The translations under genes were made by a program, and so were the position numbers. The notes beneath the pieces are model-generated. The model searched no databases, was not told where the DNA came from, and worked only from the letters and a program-made list of their open reading frames with translations. Below, piece by piece: positions 41,106 to 51,853 of a stretch of 64,000 nt of DNA (position 1 is the stretch's first letter; each line of letters begins with the position of its first letter). The DNA comes from an uncultured Granulosicoccaceae bacterium (GTDB lineage Bacteria > Pseudomonadota > Gammaproteobacteria > Granulosicoccales > Granulosicoccaceae): the NCBI GenBank assembly GCA_937981955.1, contig CALJNA010000044.1, positions 1-64,000 on the forward strand, read 5' to 3'.

Positions 41106-44052
41106 ACTGTGGTGGTTGTTTGCAGCAGCCATCGTTTATTTAATCGTATTGTTTCTGGTCGCCTACTCGGCCGATAGCGGTCTGATCTCAAAACGACTGA
41201 TCAGCAATCCGGTAGTCTACTCACTGTCACTTGGTGTTTATGCAACATCGTGGACATACTATGGCAGTGTCGGTCTTGCAGACACCAGTGGTTATGCTTT
41301 TCTGAATATCTATCTGGGCGTTACCGGGGCTTTTTTGCTTGGCCCTTACATTCTCAAGCCCATACTAACTCTGTGCAGAGAATACCAGCTCACCTCCATC
41401 GCCGACTTACTGGCCTTTCGTTACGGTGGCAGAGGAACCGGCTTTGTTGTCACGCTATTTATGCTCATCGGCATACTGCCGTATATTTCCCTGCAAATCA
41501 GGGCCGTTACCGAATCCATTCAGGTACTGAGCAGACAGGTACCACCGGTGATCCTTGCACTTGTGTTCTGCCTGATGATAACGGTGTTTGCCATTTTGTT
41601 CGGTGCCAGACACCTTTCACCTCGAGAAAAGCACCATGGCCTGGTAGTCGCTATAGCGTTTGAATCAGCAATAAAACTACTGGCGTTACTGGTTGCGGGT
41701 GTGTTCGTCATTACCCAGGTTTTCGACTCACCGGCTGCCATGGGGGAATGGATTGCAACTAACGAGAACGCTGTCGCCGATTTATACACCCCAGCTCAAT
41801 CCGGCTTATGGTCAACCTTGCTATTGCTTGCGTTTTGTGCTGCGTTCCTGTTGCCTCGCCAATACCACATGACGTTTGTCGAAAACGAAAATCCAAAACA
41901 CTTAAAAACTGCTTATTGGTTATTTCCACTTTATCTACTGCTGCTAAATCTTCCGGTCATTCCAATCCTGTTCGCTGGCCGATATCTGGAGCTGAATATC
42001 GCACCCGATTTCTATGTGTTAGGCATGACCTTAAGTCTTGGTAAAGAATGGCTGGCAGTGCTGGTTTTTCTGGGTGGGCTATCCGCAGCCAGCGCAATGA
42101 TGATTGTGACATCACTTGCTCTATCGTACATGTGTCTTAATCACATATTGCTGCCAGCATCCTTATCAGGCACGCAGCCGACTGATTTCTACCGTCGTTT
42201 ACTGTGGAGCAAGAGAATCATCATTGCACTGATTATCGCTGCCGGTTACGGTTTCTATATTGTTATTGAACTCAATGAAGGTTTAGCCAGCCTCGGGCTC
42301 ATTTCGTTTGTCGCTGCGGCACAATTACTACCCGGCATGATTGGCGTGCTGTTTTGGCAGAGAGCCACGCAGGTCGGCTTTTTGGCCGGACTCATTGGTG
42401 GAGCACTTGTCTGGTTTACCCTGCTAATTTTGCCACTACTGGTTAGCGATGCGAACATTACTGAACTCATTCCAATCGATACAGACATATGGAGCTTGTC
42501 GACGTTCTGCACGCTGACAACAAACGCGCTTTTATTTGTGTTGGGATCGCTACTGAGTAAACCCACACTCGATGAGGTAACAGCAAGCCAGGCCGCCATA
42601 GAACAAACCAGCTTCGCCTTAAGCGCACCCTATACGGCACGTTCTGCCGGCCAGTATCTCTACGCCATGCAACAGGTGCTGGGCAACAAGGTTGCTCATC
42701 AGGAAATGAAAAGAGCTCTCGATGAAACCAGCCTTGATATGGATGAAACGCGAGCACCTGAATTAAGAGTGCTGCATGAAAGACTGGAACGAAACATCAG
42801 TGGACTTGTCGGGCCAACGCTTGCCCGTTCCATTGTTCGACAAAACCGCCACGGCCTCGATTCAGATGCGGATTCGCAAGATACCCGATTGCTGGAAATG
42901 CGCCTTGAAGCATCACGCGAACAAATGCGCGGTATGACCAAGCAGCTGGATGATCTGCGTCGTTACCTTCGCGATGTACTGCACCAATTGCCTCTGGGCG
43001 CATGTTCTATTTCGTCTGATGGCAGTGTTTATTTATGGAACTCTGCCATGCAATCGTTAACCGGGATAAGTGAACGCGTAGCTCAGGGCTCCGTCATCTC
43101 CGATTTGCCCGCTCCATGGAATACCTTGCTTGGAGAATTCACTGAATCAGCTGAAAATCACCGCTTCAGCTATCAGGTCTCAAGACACGGCAAGCTTGCT
43201 TCGGTTAATCTTCATAAGGCTGACATAGGCACACCGGCAAACACAGACGATGCGTTCGCCGGCCAGGTCATTTTAATGGAAGACCGAACAGACTATGACA
43301 CTCTTGAAGCCGAGTTAGCACACAGCGAACGTCTCGCCTCCATTGGTCGACTCGCCGCTGGGGTCGCACACGAAATTGGTAATCCGCTAACCGGCATTGC
43401 CAGCATCGCACAAAATCTGGTGCACGATGCCGGCCAGGCTTTGGAAAATAACGACGACGAAGAAGTCGGCGAGCAAGCGACCGACATTTTGAATCAGGTC
43501 GGCCGAATAAACAGCATTGTTCACTCACTGTTGACGTTCTCTCACGAAGATAAAATCTCTGGCTCTTCATTTGATAGCGTGCTGATTAACCAAAGCGTGC
43601 AAGAGGCCGTAAGGCTGGTCAAGCTCTCTGACCAGTCTAAATCGATCGACTTTGATGTATCAGTGCCTTCTGACATTGAAGTATCCGGCGACGCTAACCA
43701 GTTGGTTCAGGTATTTGTAAATCTGCTCAACAATGCCTGCGATGCGTCGCCCCCAAAAGCGACAATTCGCATCACCGGTTCAGTACTGGACGAGCAGCTT
43801 ACGATTGCAGTTGAAGATAGTGGCGCAGGTATTGACCCATCTATCAGCGAACAGATATTTGAACCTTTCTTCACAACAAAATCCGTTGGCAGCGGAACGG
43901 GCTTGGGATTGTCTTTGGTTTACAGCATTATGTCCAGACACGGTGGTCGTGTCCGTATTGATGAGCAATACGAGCATGGAACTCGAATCGTGCTGACGTT
44001 GCCTGTCGCAGACTCCAATGATCAACCATCAGCTCAGGCTCATAGCTTATGA
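41095..44052 (+). CDS. Hybrid sodium:solute symporter-domain sensor histidine kinase (CbrA-like)
   Basis: N-terminal SSF region of about 12 TM (YATSWTYYGSVGLADTSGYAFLNIYLG); PAS-like segment; H-box SIGRLAAGVAHEIGNPLTGIA; ATPase NLLNNACDA, GSGTGLGLSLVYSI. Confidence 0.93.
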   Translation: MGVELWWLFAAAIVYLIVLFLVAYSADSGLISKRLISNPVVYSLSLGVYATSWTYYGSVGLADTSGYAFLNIYLGVTGAFLLGPYILKPILTLCREYQLTSIADLLAFRYGGRGTGFVVTLFMLIGILPYISLQIRAVTESIQVLSRQVPPVILALVFCLMITVFAILFGARHLSPREKHHGLVVAIAFESAIKLLALLVAGVFVITQVFDSPAAMGEWIATNENAVADLYTPAQSGLWSTLLLLAFCAAFLLPRQYHMTFVENENPKHLKTAYWLFPLYLLLLNLPVIPILFAGRYLELNIAPDFYVLGMTLSLGKEWLAVLVFLGGLSAASAMMIVTSLALSYMCLNHILLPASLSGTQPTDFYRRLLWSKRIIIALIIAAGYGFYIVIELNEGLASLGLISFVAAAQLLPGMIGVLFWQRATQVGFLAGLIGGALVWFTLLILPLLVSDANITELIPIDTDIWSLSTFCTLTTNALLFVLGSLLSKPTLDEVTASQAAIEQTSFALSAPYTARSAGQYLYAMQQVLGNKVAHQEMKRALDETSLDMDETRAPELRVLHERLERNISGLVGPTLARSIVRQNRHGLDSDADSQDTRLLEMRLEASREQMRGMTKQLDDLRRYLRDVLHQLPLGACSISSDGSVYLWNSAMQSLTGISERVAQGSVISDLPAPWNTLLGEFTESAENHRFSYQVSRHGKLASVNLHKADIGTPANTDDAFAGQVILMEDRTDYDTLEAELAHSERLASIGRLAAGVAHEIGNPLTGIASIAQNLVHDAGQALENNDDEEVGEQATDILNQVGRINSIVHSLLTFSHEDKISGSSFDSVLINQSVQEAVRLVKLSDQSKSIDFDVSVPSDIEVSGDANQLVQVFVNLLNNACDASPPKATIRITGSVLDEQLTIAVEDSGAGIDPSISEQIFEPFFTTKSVGSGTGLGLSLVYSIMSRHGGRVRIDEQYEHGTRIVLTLPVADSNDQPSAQAHSL

Positions 44053-45350
44053 ACAGAATACTGGTGATTGACGATGAGGAGATAATCCTCAAAGCGTTAA
44101 CAAAGCTCCTGGAACGCAATCACTTCGATGTGACCACTGCGCGAACGGTAGAGGAAGCCCTTGCATCACACCCACAATCGTTCGACCTGATTCTTGCAGA
44201 CTTACGCTTACCCGGCGTTGAAGGTACGGATATTATTCCACTGGCCGATCCGATTCCCGTGGTTATCATGACCAGCCACGCAAGCGTCAGGTCTGCCGTT
44301 ACTGCCATGCGTTTCGGTGCAATCGACTACATTGCCAAGCCGTTTGATCACAATGAATTACTACTGATCATTGAGCGTTCATTAATGCAAAATCGCATGA
44401 GAGCGCAGAACCAATCGTTAAAGCAAGACCTTAAAAGACTTGTACCATCAGACAATATTGGCCAGTGTCGAGGGTTGAACAATATTGTTGAACAGCTTAC
44501 CGCTCTGGACAAGGACAATCTTTTTGTTGCGCTGTATGGAGAGCCTGGTACCGGAAAAGAGTTACTCGCACGTGTGGCACACAATAACAGTGAGCGTTGC
44601 GATGCACCATTCGTGGTTGCAGACCTGCCAGCGATGCAACCGGAGCGCATTCACACAACGCTATTAGGTGGTGAAGCACCAAAACCTGATGAGGATTTCA
44701 TGCCGGGTGGTTTATTGCATACCGCACATAATGGCACGTTGATCATCCGCCACCCTGCTGTTATTCCTAAGCAAGTACAACTTGCTCTTGCGCAGGTACT
44801 CGAAGAACGGACTGTGCCCGGCAATGCCGGGGGTCGTTCTATTAATGTCAGAACCATTCTTGTTAGTGAAGAAAGTTTGCAGCAACAAGGCGACAACGGC
44901 TCACTGCAACCTGAGTTTGCAAACCTGTTTAATACCAGCGAATACAGCATACCGTCACTACGCCAAATACCAGAAGATATTGTTACTCTGGCCGAGCACT
45001 ATTTGCACTACTACGGTTTGCATCATCATCGGCCGAACATCAAGTATTCTCTCGATGCAAAAGCTGCTTTAACTGCCTATCGCTGGCCCGGCAATAACGA
45101 TGAATTGAAATCTCTGGTGCAGCGGGCCGTTCTTCTATCATCAGATAATCAAATTAGCCCAAGCGATCTTGGATTAACGACAGACTCCGGTGAAACCTAT
45201 CAACACGATTTAAGTCTGGACGAGTATTTTCGCTTTTTCGTTACCAGGCATCAGGCGAAACTATCCGAAACCGAACTCGCAAGTCGACTTGGGATTAGCC
45301 GCAAAGCGCTGTGGGAACGGCGTCAAAAAATGCAATTAGTGCGCGAATAG
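44049..45350 (+). CDS. NtrC-like response regulator with degenerate AAA+ domain and Fis-type HTH
   Basis: Receiver ILVIDDEEI...DLILADLRLPG...MTSHAS...KPF; Walker A YGEPGTGKELLARVAH; C-terminal ELASRLGISRKALWERRQKM; 4-bp overlap with the kinase gene. Confidence 0.9.
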   Translation: MNRILVIDDEEIILKALTKLLERNHFDVTTARTVEEALASHPQSFDLILADLRLPGVEGTDIIPLADPIPVVIMTSHASVRSAVTAMRFGAIDYIAKPFDHNELLLIIERSLMQNRMRAQNQSLKQDLKRLVPSDNIGQCRGLNNIVEQLTALDKDNLFVALYGEPGTGKELLARVAHNNSERCDAPFVVADLPAMQPERIHTTLLGGEAPKPDEDFMPGGLLHTAHNGTLIIRHPAVIPKQVQLALAQVLEERTVPGNAGGRSINVRTILVSEESLQQQGDNGSLQPEFANLFNTSEYSIPSLRQIPEDIVTLAEHYLHYYGLHHHRPNIKYSLDAKAALTAYRWPGNNDELKSLVQRAVLLSSDNQISPSDLGLTTDSGETYQHDLSLDEYFRFFVTRHQAKLSETELASRLGISRKALWERRQKMQLVRE

Positions 45351-45472
45351 TCATAAATTGACGTGCTATTTGTTCTTATATTTCAATAGTTTATTTACCC
45401 AGCCACAGGGTATTTGACACACATTACGGTGCAGGTAAACTGCGCACATCCAATGACGAGATTAGCTTTAAT

Positions 45473-47410
45473 ATGTCCGAAGGTAAAACCTACCCGGTTT
45501 CCACAGAGTTTGCAGAATCAGCCCATGCCGACAAGGCGAAGTACGACGAAATGTATGCCCAATCAGTCGATAATCCCGACGAGTTCTGGGCGCAACAGGC
45601 TGAAGAATTTATAGACTGGTTCAAGCCCTGGGATAAGGTTCAGGAATGGGATTTTCACAAAGCCGATATTGCCTGGTTCAAAGGCGCCAAGTTAAACATC
45701 TCCTACAACTGCCTTGATCGACATCTTGAATCAAGAGCAGATCAAACTGCCATTATCTGGGAAGGCGATAACCCGGAAGAAGATCGCCACATCACATACA
45801 AAGAACTACACGATGAAGTCTGCCGTTTCTCAAATGCGTTAAAAGGTATCGGTGTAAAGAAAGGCGATCGCGTCTGTATTTACATGCCCATGATTCCAGA
45901 AGCTGCTGTCGCCATGCTCTCTTGCACGCGCATCGGTGCAATACATTCAATTGTGTTTGGTGGTTTTTCACCTGATGCGCTCAAAGATCGAATCAACGAT
46001 TCTGAATGCTCGGTCGTGATTACAGCCGACCAGGGTTTGCGTGGTGGTCGCACAGTACCTTTAAAAGCGAATGCAGACACTGCGTGTGAACAAACTGACA
46101 GCGTCAAGCGCATGGTTGTTGTCAAGCGCGGTGGCGAACCGGTTGAATGGAAAGAAGGTCGCGACTTGTGGTATCACGAACTGGTTGAAGCTGCATCGAA
46201 CGACTGCCCTGCTGCAGAGATGGATGCAGAAGATCCACTGTTTATTCTTTACACATCTGGCTCTACCGGCAAACCAAAAGGTGTACAGCACACCAGTGGC
46301 GGATATATTCTTCAAGCTGCGATGACGCACAAATATATATTCGATTACAAAGACGGCGACATCTATTGGTGTACCGCTGACGTTGGCTGGGTTACCGGTC
46401 ACTCTTATATTGTGTATGGACCGCTGGCCAATGGTGCAACCACCATGATGTTTGAAGGCATTCCAACCTACCCCAGTGTTAGTCGCTTCTGGGAAATTAT
46501 TGACAAACACAAAGTCAACACATTCTATACCGCACCTACAGCGATTCGCGCGCTCATGGCGCAAGGCGACGAGCCGGTCAAGTCAACAGACAGAAGCTCA
46601 TTAAAACTGCTGGGTACCGTTGGCGAACCCATCAATCCGGAAGCCTGGGAGTGGTACAACAATGTGGTTGGTGACGGACGCTGCCCTATTGTTGATACCT
46701 GGTGGCAGACAGAAACCGGTGGCATTCTAATCTCACCTCTACCAGGCGCTACAGATCTGAAACCCGGCTCGGCAACCAAACCGTTTTTTGGCGTGGTACC
46801 GGCACTCGTCGATGAAGAAGGCAATATTCTTGAAGGCGCCACATCCGGTAATCTGGTTATTACTCGCCCATGGCCTGGCATTATGCGCACGGTCTATGGC
46901 GATCATAAGCGTTTTTACGAAACTTACTTTCAAATGTACCCGGGCTACTATTTCACTGGTGACGGTGCACGGCGAGACGAAGATGGCTACTACTGGATAA
47001 CCGGTCGAGTTGATGATGTACTCAATGTTTCCGGTCACCGACTGGGAACTGCAGAAATCGAAAGTGCATTAGTGCTGCACGACGCCGTTGCCGAAGCGGC
47101 AGTTGTCGGCTATCAGCACGACATTAAAGGACAAGGCATTTACGCCTACGTCACGTTAATGAGCGATCAGGAACCAACTGATGAATTGCGTGCTGAGTTG
47201 GTAAAACACGTACGATCAGAAATAGGCCCAATTGCCACACCGGAAGTTATTCAGTGGGCACCTGGCCTGCCGAAAACCCGTTCGGGCAAAATCATGCGAC
47301 GCATATTAAGAAAAATTGCCGAGAACGATGTCAGTAATCTGGGGGACACTTCAACGCTTGCCGACCCGGGCGTTGTTGACGGGCTTGTTGAGAATCGCGC
47401 TAACACCTAG
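45473..47410 (+). CDS. acs: Acetyl-CoA synthetase
   Basis: [74 protein letters not shown]. Confidence 0.98.
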   Translation: MSEGKTYPVSTEFAESAHADKAKYDEMYAQSVDNPDEFWAQQAEEFIDWFKPWDKVQEWDFHKADIAWFKGAKLNISYNCLDRHLESRADQTAIIWEGDNPEEDRHITYKELHDEVCRFSNALKGIGVKKGDRVCIYMPMIPEAAVAMLSCTRIGAIHSIVFGGFSPDALKDRINDSECSVVITADQGLRGGRTVPLKANADTACEQTDSVKRMVVVKRGGEPVEWKEGRDLWYHELVEAASNDCPAAEMDAEDPLFILYTSGSTGKPKGVQHTSGGYILQAAMTHKYIFDYKDGDIYWCTADVGWVTGHSYIVYGPLANGATTMMFEGIPTYPSVSRFWEIIDKHKVNTFYTAPTAIRALMAQGDEPVKSTDRSSLKLLGTVGEPINPEAWEWYNNVVGDGRCPIVDTWWQTETGGILISPLPGATDLKPGSATKPFFGVVPALVDEEGNILEGATSGNLVITRPWPGIMRTVYGDHKRFYETYFQMYPGYYFTGDGARRDEDGYYWITGRVDDVLNVSGHRLGTAEIESALVLHDAVAEAAVVGYQHDIKGQGIYAYVTLMSDQEPTDELRAELVKHVRSEIGPIATPEVIQWAPGLPKTRSGKIMRRILRKIAENDVSNLGDTSTLADPGVVDGLVENRANT

Positions 47411-47442
47411 CGACTATTCTTAAAAAATAAACCTGGCTACAA

Positions 47443-47469
47443 GGTTCGGCAGCAATCGGTTGCCGAACC
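47443..47469. terminator. Candidate bidirectional terminator hairpin between convergent acs and VOC genes
   Basis: GGTTCGGCA-gcaatcggt-TGCCGAACC, 9-bp perfect stem extendable with a G-T pair; no strong T tract immediately after on the plus strand. Confidence 0.5.
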
Positions 47470-47541
47470 AAGTCAGGCAAGCTTCCTATCCAATTTTCTG
47501 TTCAGCACTTCTTGGCACTACTCAGCATTGCCAAGTGCTGA

Positions 47542-48207
47542 TCAACGAACCGGCACTGTGCTATTCAATACGGCCATACCACTAGGCGTCTCAATTTCTG
47601 CACTCAGATAAGCCGCCTCTGCGTCTGTTAGCGACTTCAAATTGACAAGATGGGTGGCCTGCATGCCATCGAGCACTGAGCTCAACCAATCCTTGTAAGG
47701 GTGATGGATTGTCAGGCTAACCAGCCTGCAGCCTAAATCAGACATACCACTTGCGGGGTGTGTACTGGTCTGCCATTGCATGATGTTTGGCACCATGCCA
47801 CCTGCGAGCAATCGGCCGTCTGCCGGAACCGCAAACAACCAATTAAGCCCGTTTCGCGAAAGCGGCGTTACATCACCCAACTCAAATTCTGAGCGCATAC
47901 AAGTATCAGATAGAGAACTATTGTTGACAACCCACGTAAGCAAGCGCGGCTGCACACGAAGGCTTGACTGCACGGCTGGGTCATCCAGCCCGAACCAGCG
48001 TGGCCGAACGGGAGGGGTTGCATCAGGGTTTATTGCAATGACTTCAAGGAACGTATCATCTCCGAGCTGCATAACATGATTATGCGTTCCCATGGTGACG
48101 TGCTCACCACCTTTAGGGATGTCCACCCCGAGTAGTTCATGAACGTAAGCAACACCTTGTGAGAGCGTATGCGCTCCTATGACCAGATGATCAAATCGGG
48201 TAGACAC
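47542..48207 (-). CDS. VOC/glyoxalase-like domain protein
   Basis: DHLVIGAHTLSQGVAYVHELLGVDIPKGGEHVTMGTHNHVMQLGDDTFLEVIAI. Confidence 0.87.
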   Translation of the reverse strand: MSTRFDHLVIGAHTLSQGVAYVHELLGVDIPKGGEHVTMGTHNHVMQLGDDTFLEVIAINPDATPPVRPRWFGLDDPAVQSSLRVQPRLLTWVVNNSSLSDTCMRSEFELGDVTPLSRNGLNWLFAVPADGRLLAGGMVPNIMQWQTSTHPASGMSDLGCRLVSLTIHHPYKDWLSSVLDGMQATHLVNLKSLTDAEAAYLSAEIETPSGMAVLNSTVPVR

Positions 48208-48746
48208 TATTGCGTTTTTGAACTCGGGCTGTTCAGAGCCACTATCGCATCAATTATGCGTTGATCGTCCCATTCACGTGGGCCGATTGCCTCATAGACC
48301 ACTTTGCCTTCCGGACTCACAACAACCGTATGCGGTAAAGCGCGGGCAGACCAATTACCCAACGTTCGAATTTTGTCGCCGATGACGATTGGAAAATCTA
48401 TCTGTAAATCATTATCTGCCAGAAACTTTTCGATTTTCTCAGCGTCTTCACCGATGTTGATTGCCAGCATACCGACATCCTGTTTTTGCAATTTCTCCCA
48501 GGCTTTGTTCAACGATGGCAATTCTTCCAGACAGGGTGCACACCATACTGCCCAGAAATTGATAAGCCAGGTCTTGCCTTTCAATTCTTCAGGATTGTAA
48601 ATCTCGCCTTCCACACCACTGAGGCTAAACGGTGGAACCTCTCTGTCAACCGCCGTAAGCGTTTGATCAAAAGCAGAAACACTTCCGATAAACAATGTGC
48701 TGATCAAACTTGCCGCCATCAGGCAACGCAGACAACGTAGACGCAT
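48207..48746 (-). CDS. TlpA-like thiol:disulfide oxidoreductase
   Basis: Signal peptide; WLINFWAVWCAPCLEELPSLNK (CxxC), ALPHTVVVSPEGKVV (cis-Pro). Confidence 0.93.
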   Translation of the reverse strand: MRLRCLRCLMAASLISTLFIGSVSAFDQTLTAVDREVPPFSLSGVEGEIYNPEELKGKTWLINFWAVWCAPCLEELPSLNKAWEKLQKQDVGMLAINIGEDAEKIEKFLADNDLQIDFPIVIGDKIRTLGNWSARALPHTVVVSPEGKVVYEAIGPREWDDQRIIDAIVALNSPSSKTQ

Positions 48747-49153
48747 TACTTAACCTCTTTTCTATCAACAAAATCCAGCGACGCAGAATTAATGCAGTAA
48801 CGTAAGCCGGTCGGCTGAGGTCCATCGGGAAAAACGTGCCCCAGATGTGCGCCACATGATTGGCATAACACCTCCGTGCGCACCATCCCATGCGACTGAT
48901 CAGTTTCTTCTTCAATATTCTCTGCTGCGGCAGGTTGAAAGAAGCTCGGCCACCCACTGCCGGAGTCATACTTGGCAGAAGAATCGAAAAGCACTTCTTC
49001 GCAGCAGACGCAAACGTATTGACCATCGCCTTTATGGTCATTGTATTTTCCGGTAAACGCAGGCTCGGTGCCTTTGTTACGCGCCACGGCAAATTGCTCA
49101 GCGCTGAGTTTGCGGGCCCAGTCACTGTCAGTCTTATCGGTTTTTCTGCTCAT
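48746..49153 (-). CDS. msrB: Peptide-methionine (R)-S-oxide reductase
   Basis: [54 protein letters not shown]; start ATG 49153. Confidence 0.95.
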   Translation of the reverse strand: MSRKTDKTDSDWARKLSAEQFAVARNKGTEPAFTGKYNDHKGDGQYVCVCCEEVLFDSSAKYDSGSGWPSFFQPAAAENIEEETDQSHGMVRTEVLCQSCGAHLGHVFPDGPQPTGLRYCINSASLDFVDRKEVK

Positions 49154-49255
49154 ATTAATTGCCTCATTTGTGCAATATCGCTTATTGCTCCACAGACTAG
49201 TAGGTTTGACCGTCTGTGCTGGTTGAGTTCCCGGCAACGCCTCGTATAATGAACT

Positions 49256-49804
49256 GTGAACGAGAAAAAAACACTCAGCGATGACGATAAGGCTCTGTTT
49301 CGAGACGCTGTTGGCGATGTCAAGAGCGTGGCGAACGACAAAGCGCCGGACACTACCTCCAAACCAGCCGCTCGCGTCCAGTCCACTCAGAAGGATAATC
49401 GCTCTGTCATGGAGTCTTTGCTCTCCGAATTAAGCGAATCCGACCTGCTTGAAACAGGGGAACATTTGTCCTACACCGCCCCTGGAGTGCAACGGGCGGT
49501 TTTGCGAAAGCTTAAATCAGGTAAATACGCCATTCAAGCAGAAATAGATCTGCACGGCATGACGCTGGCCATCGCCAAAGCTGAATTGGGCGAGTTTCTG
49601 GCCGAGTGCCAACACCGTCGTCTGCTGTGCGTCCGCATCATTCACGGCAAAGGGCGCAAGCAGGCTGATAAAGCGCCGCGAATGAAGCCTGCTGTTAATC
49701 AATGGCTTCAAAGCAATAAAAAGATTTTGGCGTTTTGTTCTGCACCTTCGAATGATGGTGGGACCGGTGCAGTGTATGCATTGCTGAAGCGTCTTTCCGA
49801 TTAA
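49256..49804 (+). CDS. Smr domain protein (SmrA/YfcN-like)
   Basis: [44 protein letters not shown] start. Confidence 0.92.
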   Translation: MNEKKTLSDDDKALFRDAVGDVKSVANDKAPDTTSKPAARVQSTQKDNRSVMESLLSELSESDLLETGEHLSYTAPGVQRAVLRKLKSGKYAIQAEIDLHGMTLAIAKAELGEFLAECQHRRLLCVRIIHGKGRKQADKAPRMKPAVNQWLQSNKKILAFCSAPSNDGGTGAVYALLKRLSD

Positions 49805-50148
49805 TTCTGCTCCAGTTGCGTCATGCTGATTAGACGCTAAGCTGCATGCGCCGATCTGTCACTAACCGATTGCAGCGCGATCACCATCCTTCATTAATTT
49901 TCCATCAACATTAATCTGGATCCCATCCGCACTCTTCCGCTTTTGCACATCAGCAGAATTTTCCAAGTTGTCTAACGACGCATGCAATCTCAAAATTTCA
50001 AACCCCACGGTGTACCGTGACGTTAAGTTACCAAGTGCGAAGCACATCCACCTACATCGGCTAGTAAAAACAATCCAAACGACTAGCGATATTTCTAAGG
50101 CTTACGATTAATTATAAATGGATTAACAATTATGTCTGATGCGGCACT

Positions 50149-50982
50149 TTACAATGGCTCACTGACTTTTGTGTATGCTCTCGAACTTATCACGGGTCCG
50201 GTTGGCGCTGCACTGGTTGTCCCCCCTGCTGGTTCGACGCTGACCGCGAATGCCGCACCTGATCTGAGTTTTGACAAAGACTCGTCCTGGTCCATATCAA
50301 ATGTTTGCATGGTTCCATTTTCGTAGGGCAGCAATCCAATGGATTCAACACCTTGATTATCCGGCAATACAACCCACAGCTGGTGCGATTGATCGGGTAG
50401 TGCATCGGGCGCGTCGATTGCTATGGCGCGTACTTGGCCATTTTTTTCATCAGCGACAATCGCCCATAGTTGTGTACCATCCTCCGCACTCAATACCGAA
50501 ACAATGGTGTAAGCGTTTGTTGTTCCTATCGTGGTGTCTTTATCATGTATCAGAGTGGTCCATTGCGTGATCAATACAGTTGCCAAAGCAAAACAGGCCA
50601 CCAATGACAAGGCACCGATGGTTTCCCACCATACTAATTTACGCTTCAAGGGTTCCAATATTGAATCGGATTCCCTGTTCTCTCGGGTAGTATCATTAGC
50701 GAGCGTAGTGTCATTGTCACTTGCTAGCATCGCCATATTGGCATGTTCCCGATTAATTCTCGCTTCGATGTTTTTCCAAATACCGGGCGGTAAGGCTTCG
50801 GAGGCATCAGGACTTGCAGCCAGAACGGCATCCAGCGCACCAAACTGTTTTTCCCAATACATGACCAGCTTTTGAGCTTCCGGGTCACTTTTAAGTAACT
50901 TCTCAAATAGTTCACGCTCTGAACCACGCAGCGTTCCCAGTACATACTCCCCTGCCTCAACCAACCACCATTCTTTACTCAT
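50149..50982 (-). CDS. Anti-sigma factor (RskA-like C-terminal domain)
   Basis: N-terminal zinc-less anti-sigma helix region (AGEYVLGTLRGSERELFEKLLKSDPEAQ), one TM, SHQLWVVLPDNQGVESIGLLP; start MSKEWW overlaps the sigma gene stop. Confidence 0.92.
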   Translation of the reverse strand: MSKEWWLVEAGEYVLGTLRGSERELFEKLLKSDPEAQKLVMYWEKQFGALDAVLAASPDASEALPPGIWKNIEARINREHANMAMLASDNDTTLANDTTRENRESDSILEPLKRKLVWWETIGALSLVACFALATVLITQWTTLIHDKDTTIGTTNAYTIVSVLSAEDGTQLWAIVADEKNGQVRAIAIDAPDALPDQSHQLWVVLPDNQGVESIGLLPYENGTMQTFDMDQDESLSKLRSGAAFAVSVEPAGGTTSAAPTGPVISSRAYTKVSEPL

Positions 50983-51541
50983 CGAGACCGTCCAGGCATT
51001 GTCGCAATGCAATCAGACTTCGCCGTATCCAACTCTTTACCGTTCCCAGCGGCGCTCCAGTTTGTTTGCTGAGCTCTTCCTGCGAGTATCCCTCGCAGTA
51101 AGCACGAATAACACACAGACGTGGTTTGGGTTCGAGTGTTTCCAGGCAATGCAACAGCGATGATGCATTATCAGTCATTGTCCATGCGTTAGGACTTTCA
51201 TCAGCGAGCTCCGCAAGCACGTCGTCACCACTCGCCAAATCCAGATCTACTCGCACCTGTTGAGATCTCAGCATATCAATAGCCTGATTTCTGGCAATAC
51301 GGCTCATCCACGTCATGGGGTCCGCCAGTGTGTGGTCGTATTGGTCTGCTCTCTGCCATATCTTCACAAATACATCCTGCAGCGCATCTTGCGCAAGCGT
51401 ATCTACTTTCAACATACGCTTTAATATCCGGTATAGAGGCAAACTACAGCGCTCGTAGAGCGACTTTATCGCTGACTGATCACCAATCGAAGCTGCGTCT
51501 AACAATGAGCGTAGCTCTGTTTTGTCCTGTTTCTCAATCAC
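50975..51541 (-). CDS. ECF RNA polymerase sigma factor
   Basis: DALQDVFVKIWQRADQYD (region 2), MTWMSRIARNQAIDMLRS, VIRAYCEGYSQEELSKQTGAPLGTVKSWIRRSLIALRQCL (region 4). Confidence 0.95.
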   Translation of the reverse strand: MIEKQDKTELRSLLDAASIGDQSAIKSLYERCSLPLYRILKRMLKVDTLAQDALQDVFVKIWQRADQYDHTLADPMTWMSRIARNQAIDMLRSQQVRVDLDLASGDDVLAELADESPNAWTMTDNASSLLHCLETLEPKPRLCVIRAYCEGYSQEELSKQTGAPLGTVKSWIRRSLIALRQCLDGLDE

Positions 51542-51696
51542 TCGCTTCTTATTCCTGCTGCCTTATATATCGAATCTGTCGCATAGATCTGACTGATCAA
51601 AGGAGAGTAGTTTAATACGGTCCGAAAAATTTCCACTAATTTTTTCGATTTGCATCTTTTTTGTCTGACCTATCGTACCCGCTACTGCCACCGAAG

Positions 51697-51754
51697 GTAC
51701 GTAGTTTTTATATCCCTTTAATGCATCTCAGCTCTGACCCTGTTCGTACGTAGT
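51697..51754 (+). repeat. Direct repeat GTACGTAGT (two copies, 49 bp apart) in the sigma/CHRD intergenic region
   Basis: GTACGTAGT at 51697-51705 and 51746-51754; TCTGACC also occurs upstream of each (51664-51670, 51733-51739). Confidence 0.6.
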
Positions 51755-51853
51755 AATAAGGGCCTGTTCTTTCAAACGTTTCGAAGCACTATGAACATGT
51801 CAGAACTAAATTTGAGCAGCCTTACTAGAAACTGCGTTATTGGAGATCACGCT

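Noticed and set aside
46061-46564. 167-aa minus-strand ORF
   Set aside because: Antisense within acs; no coherent motifs.
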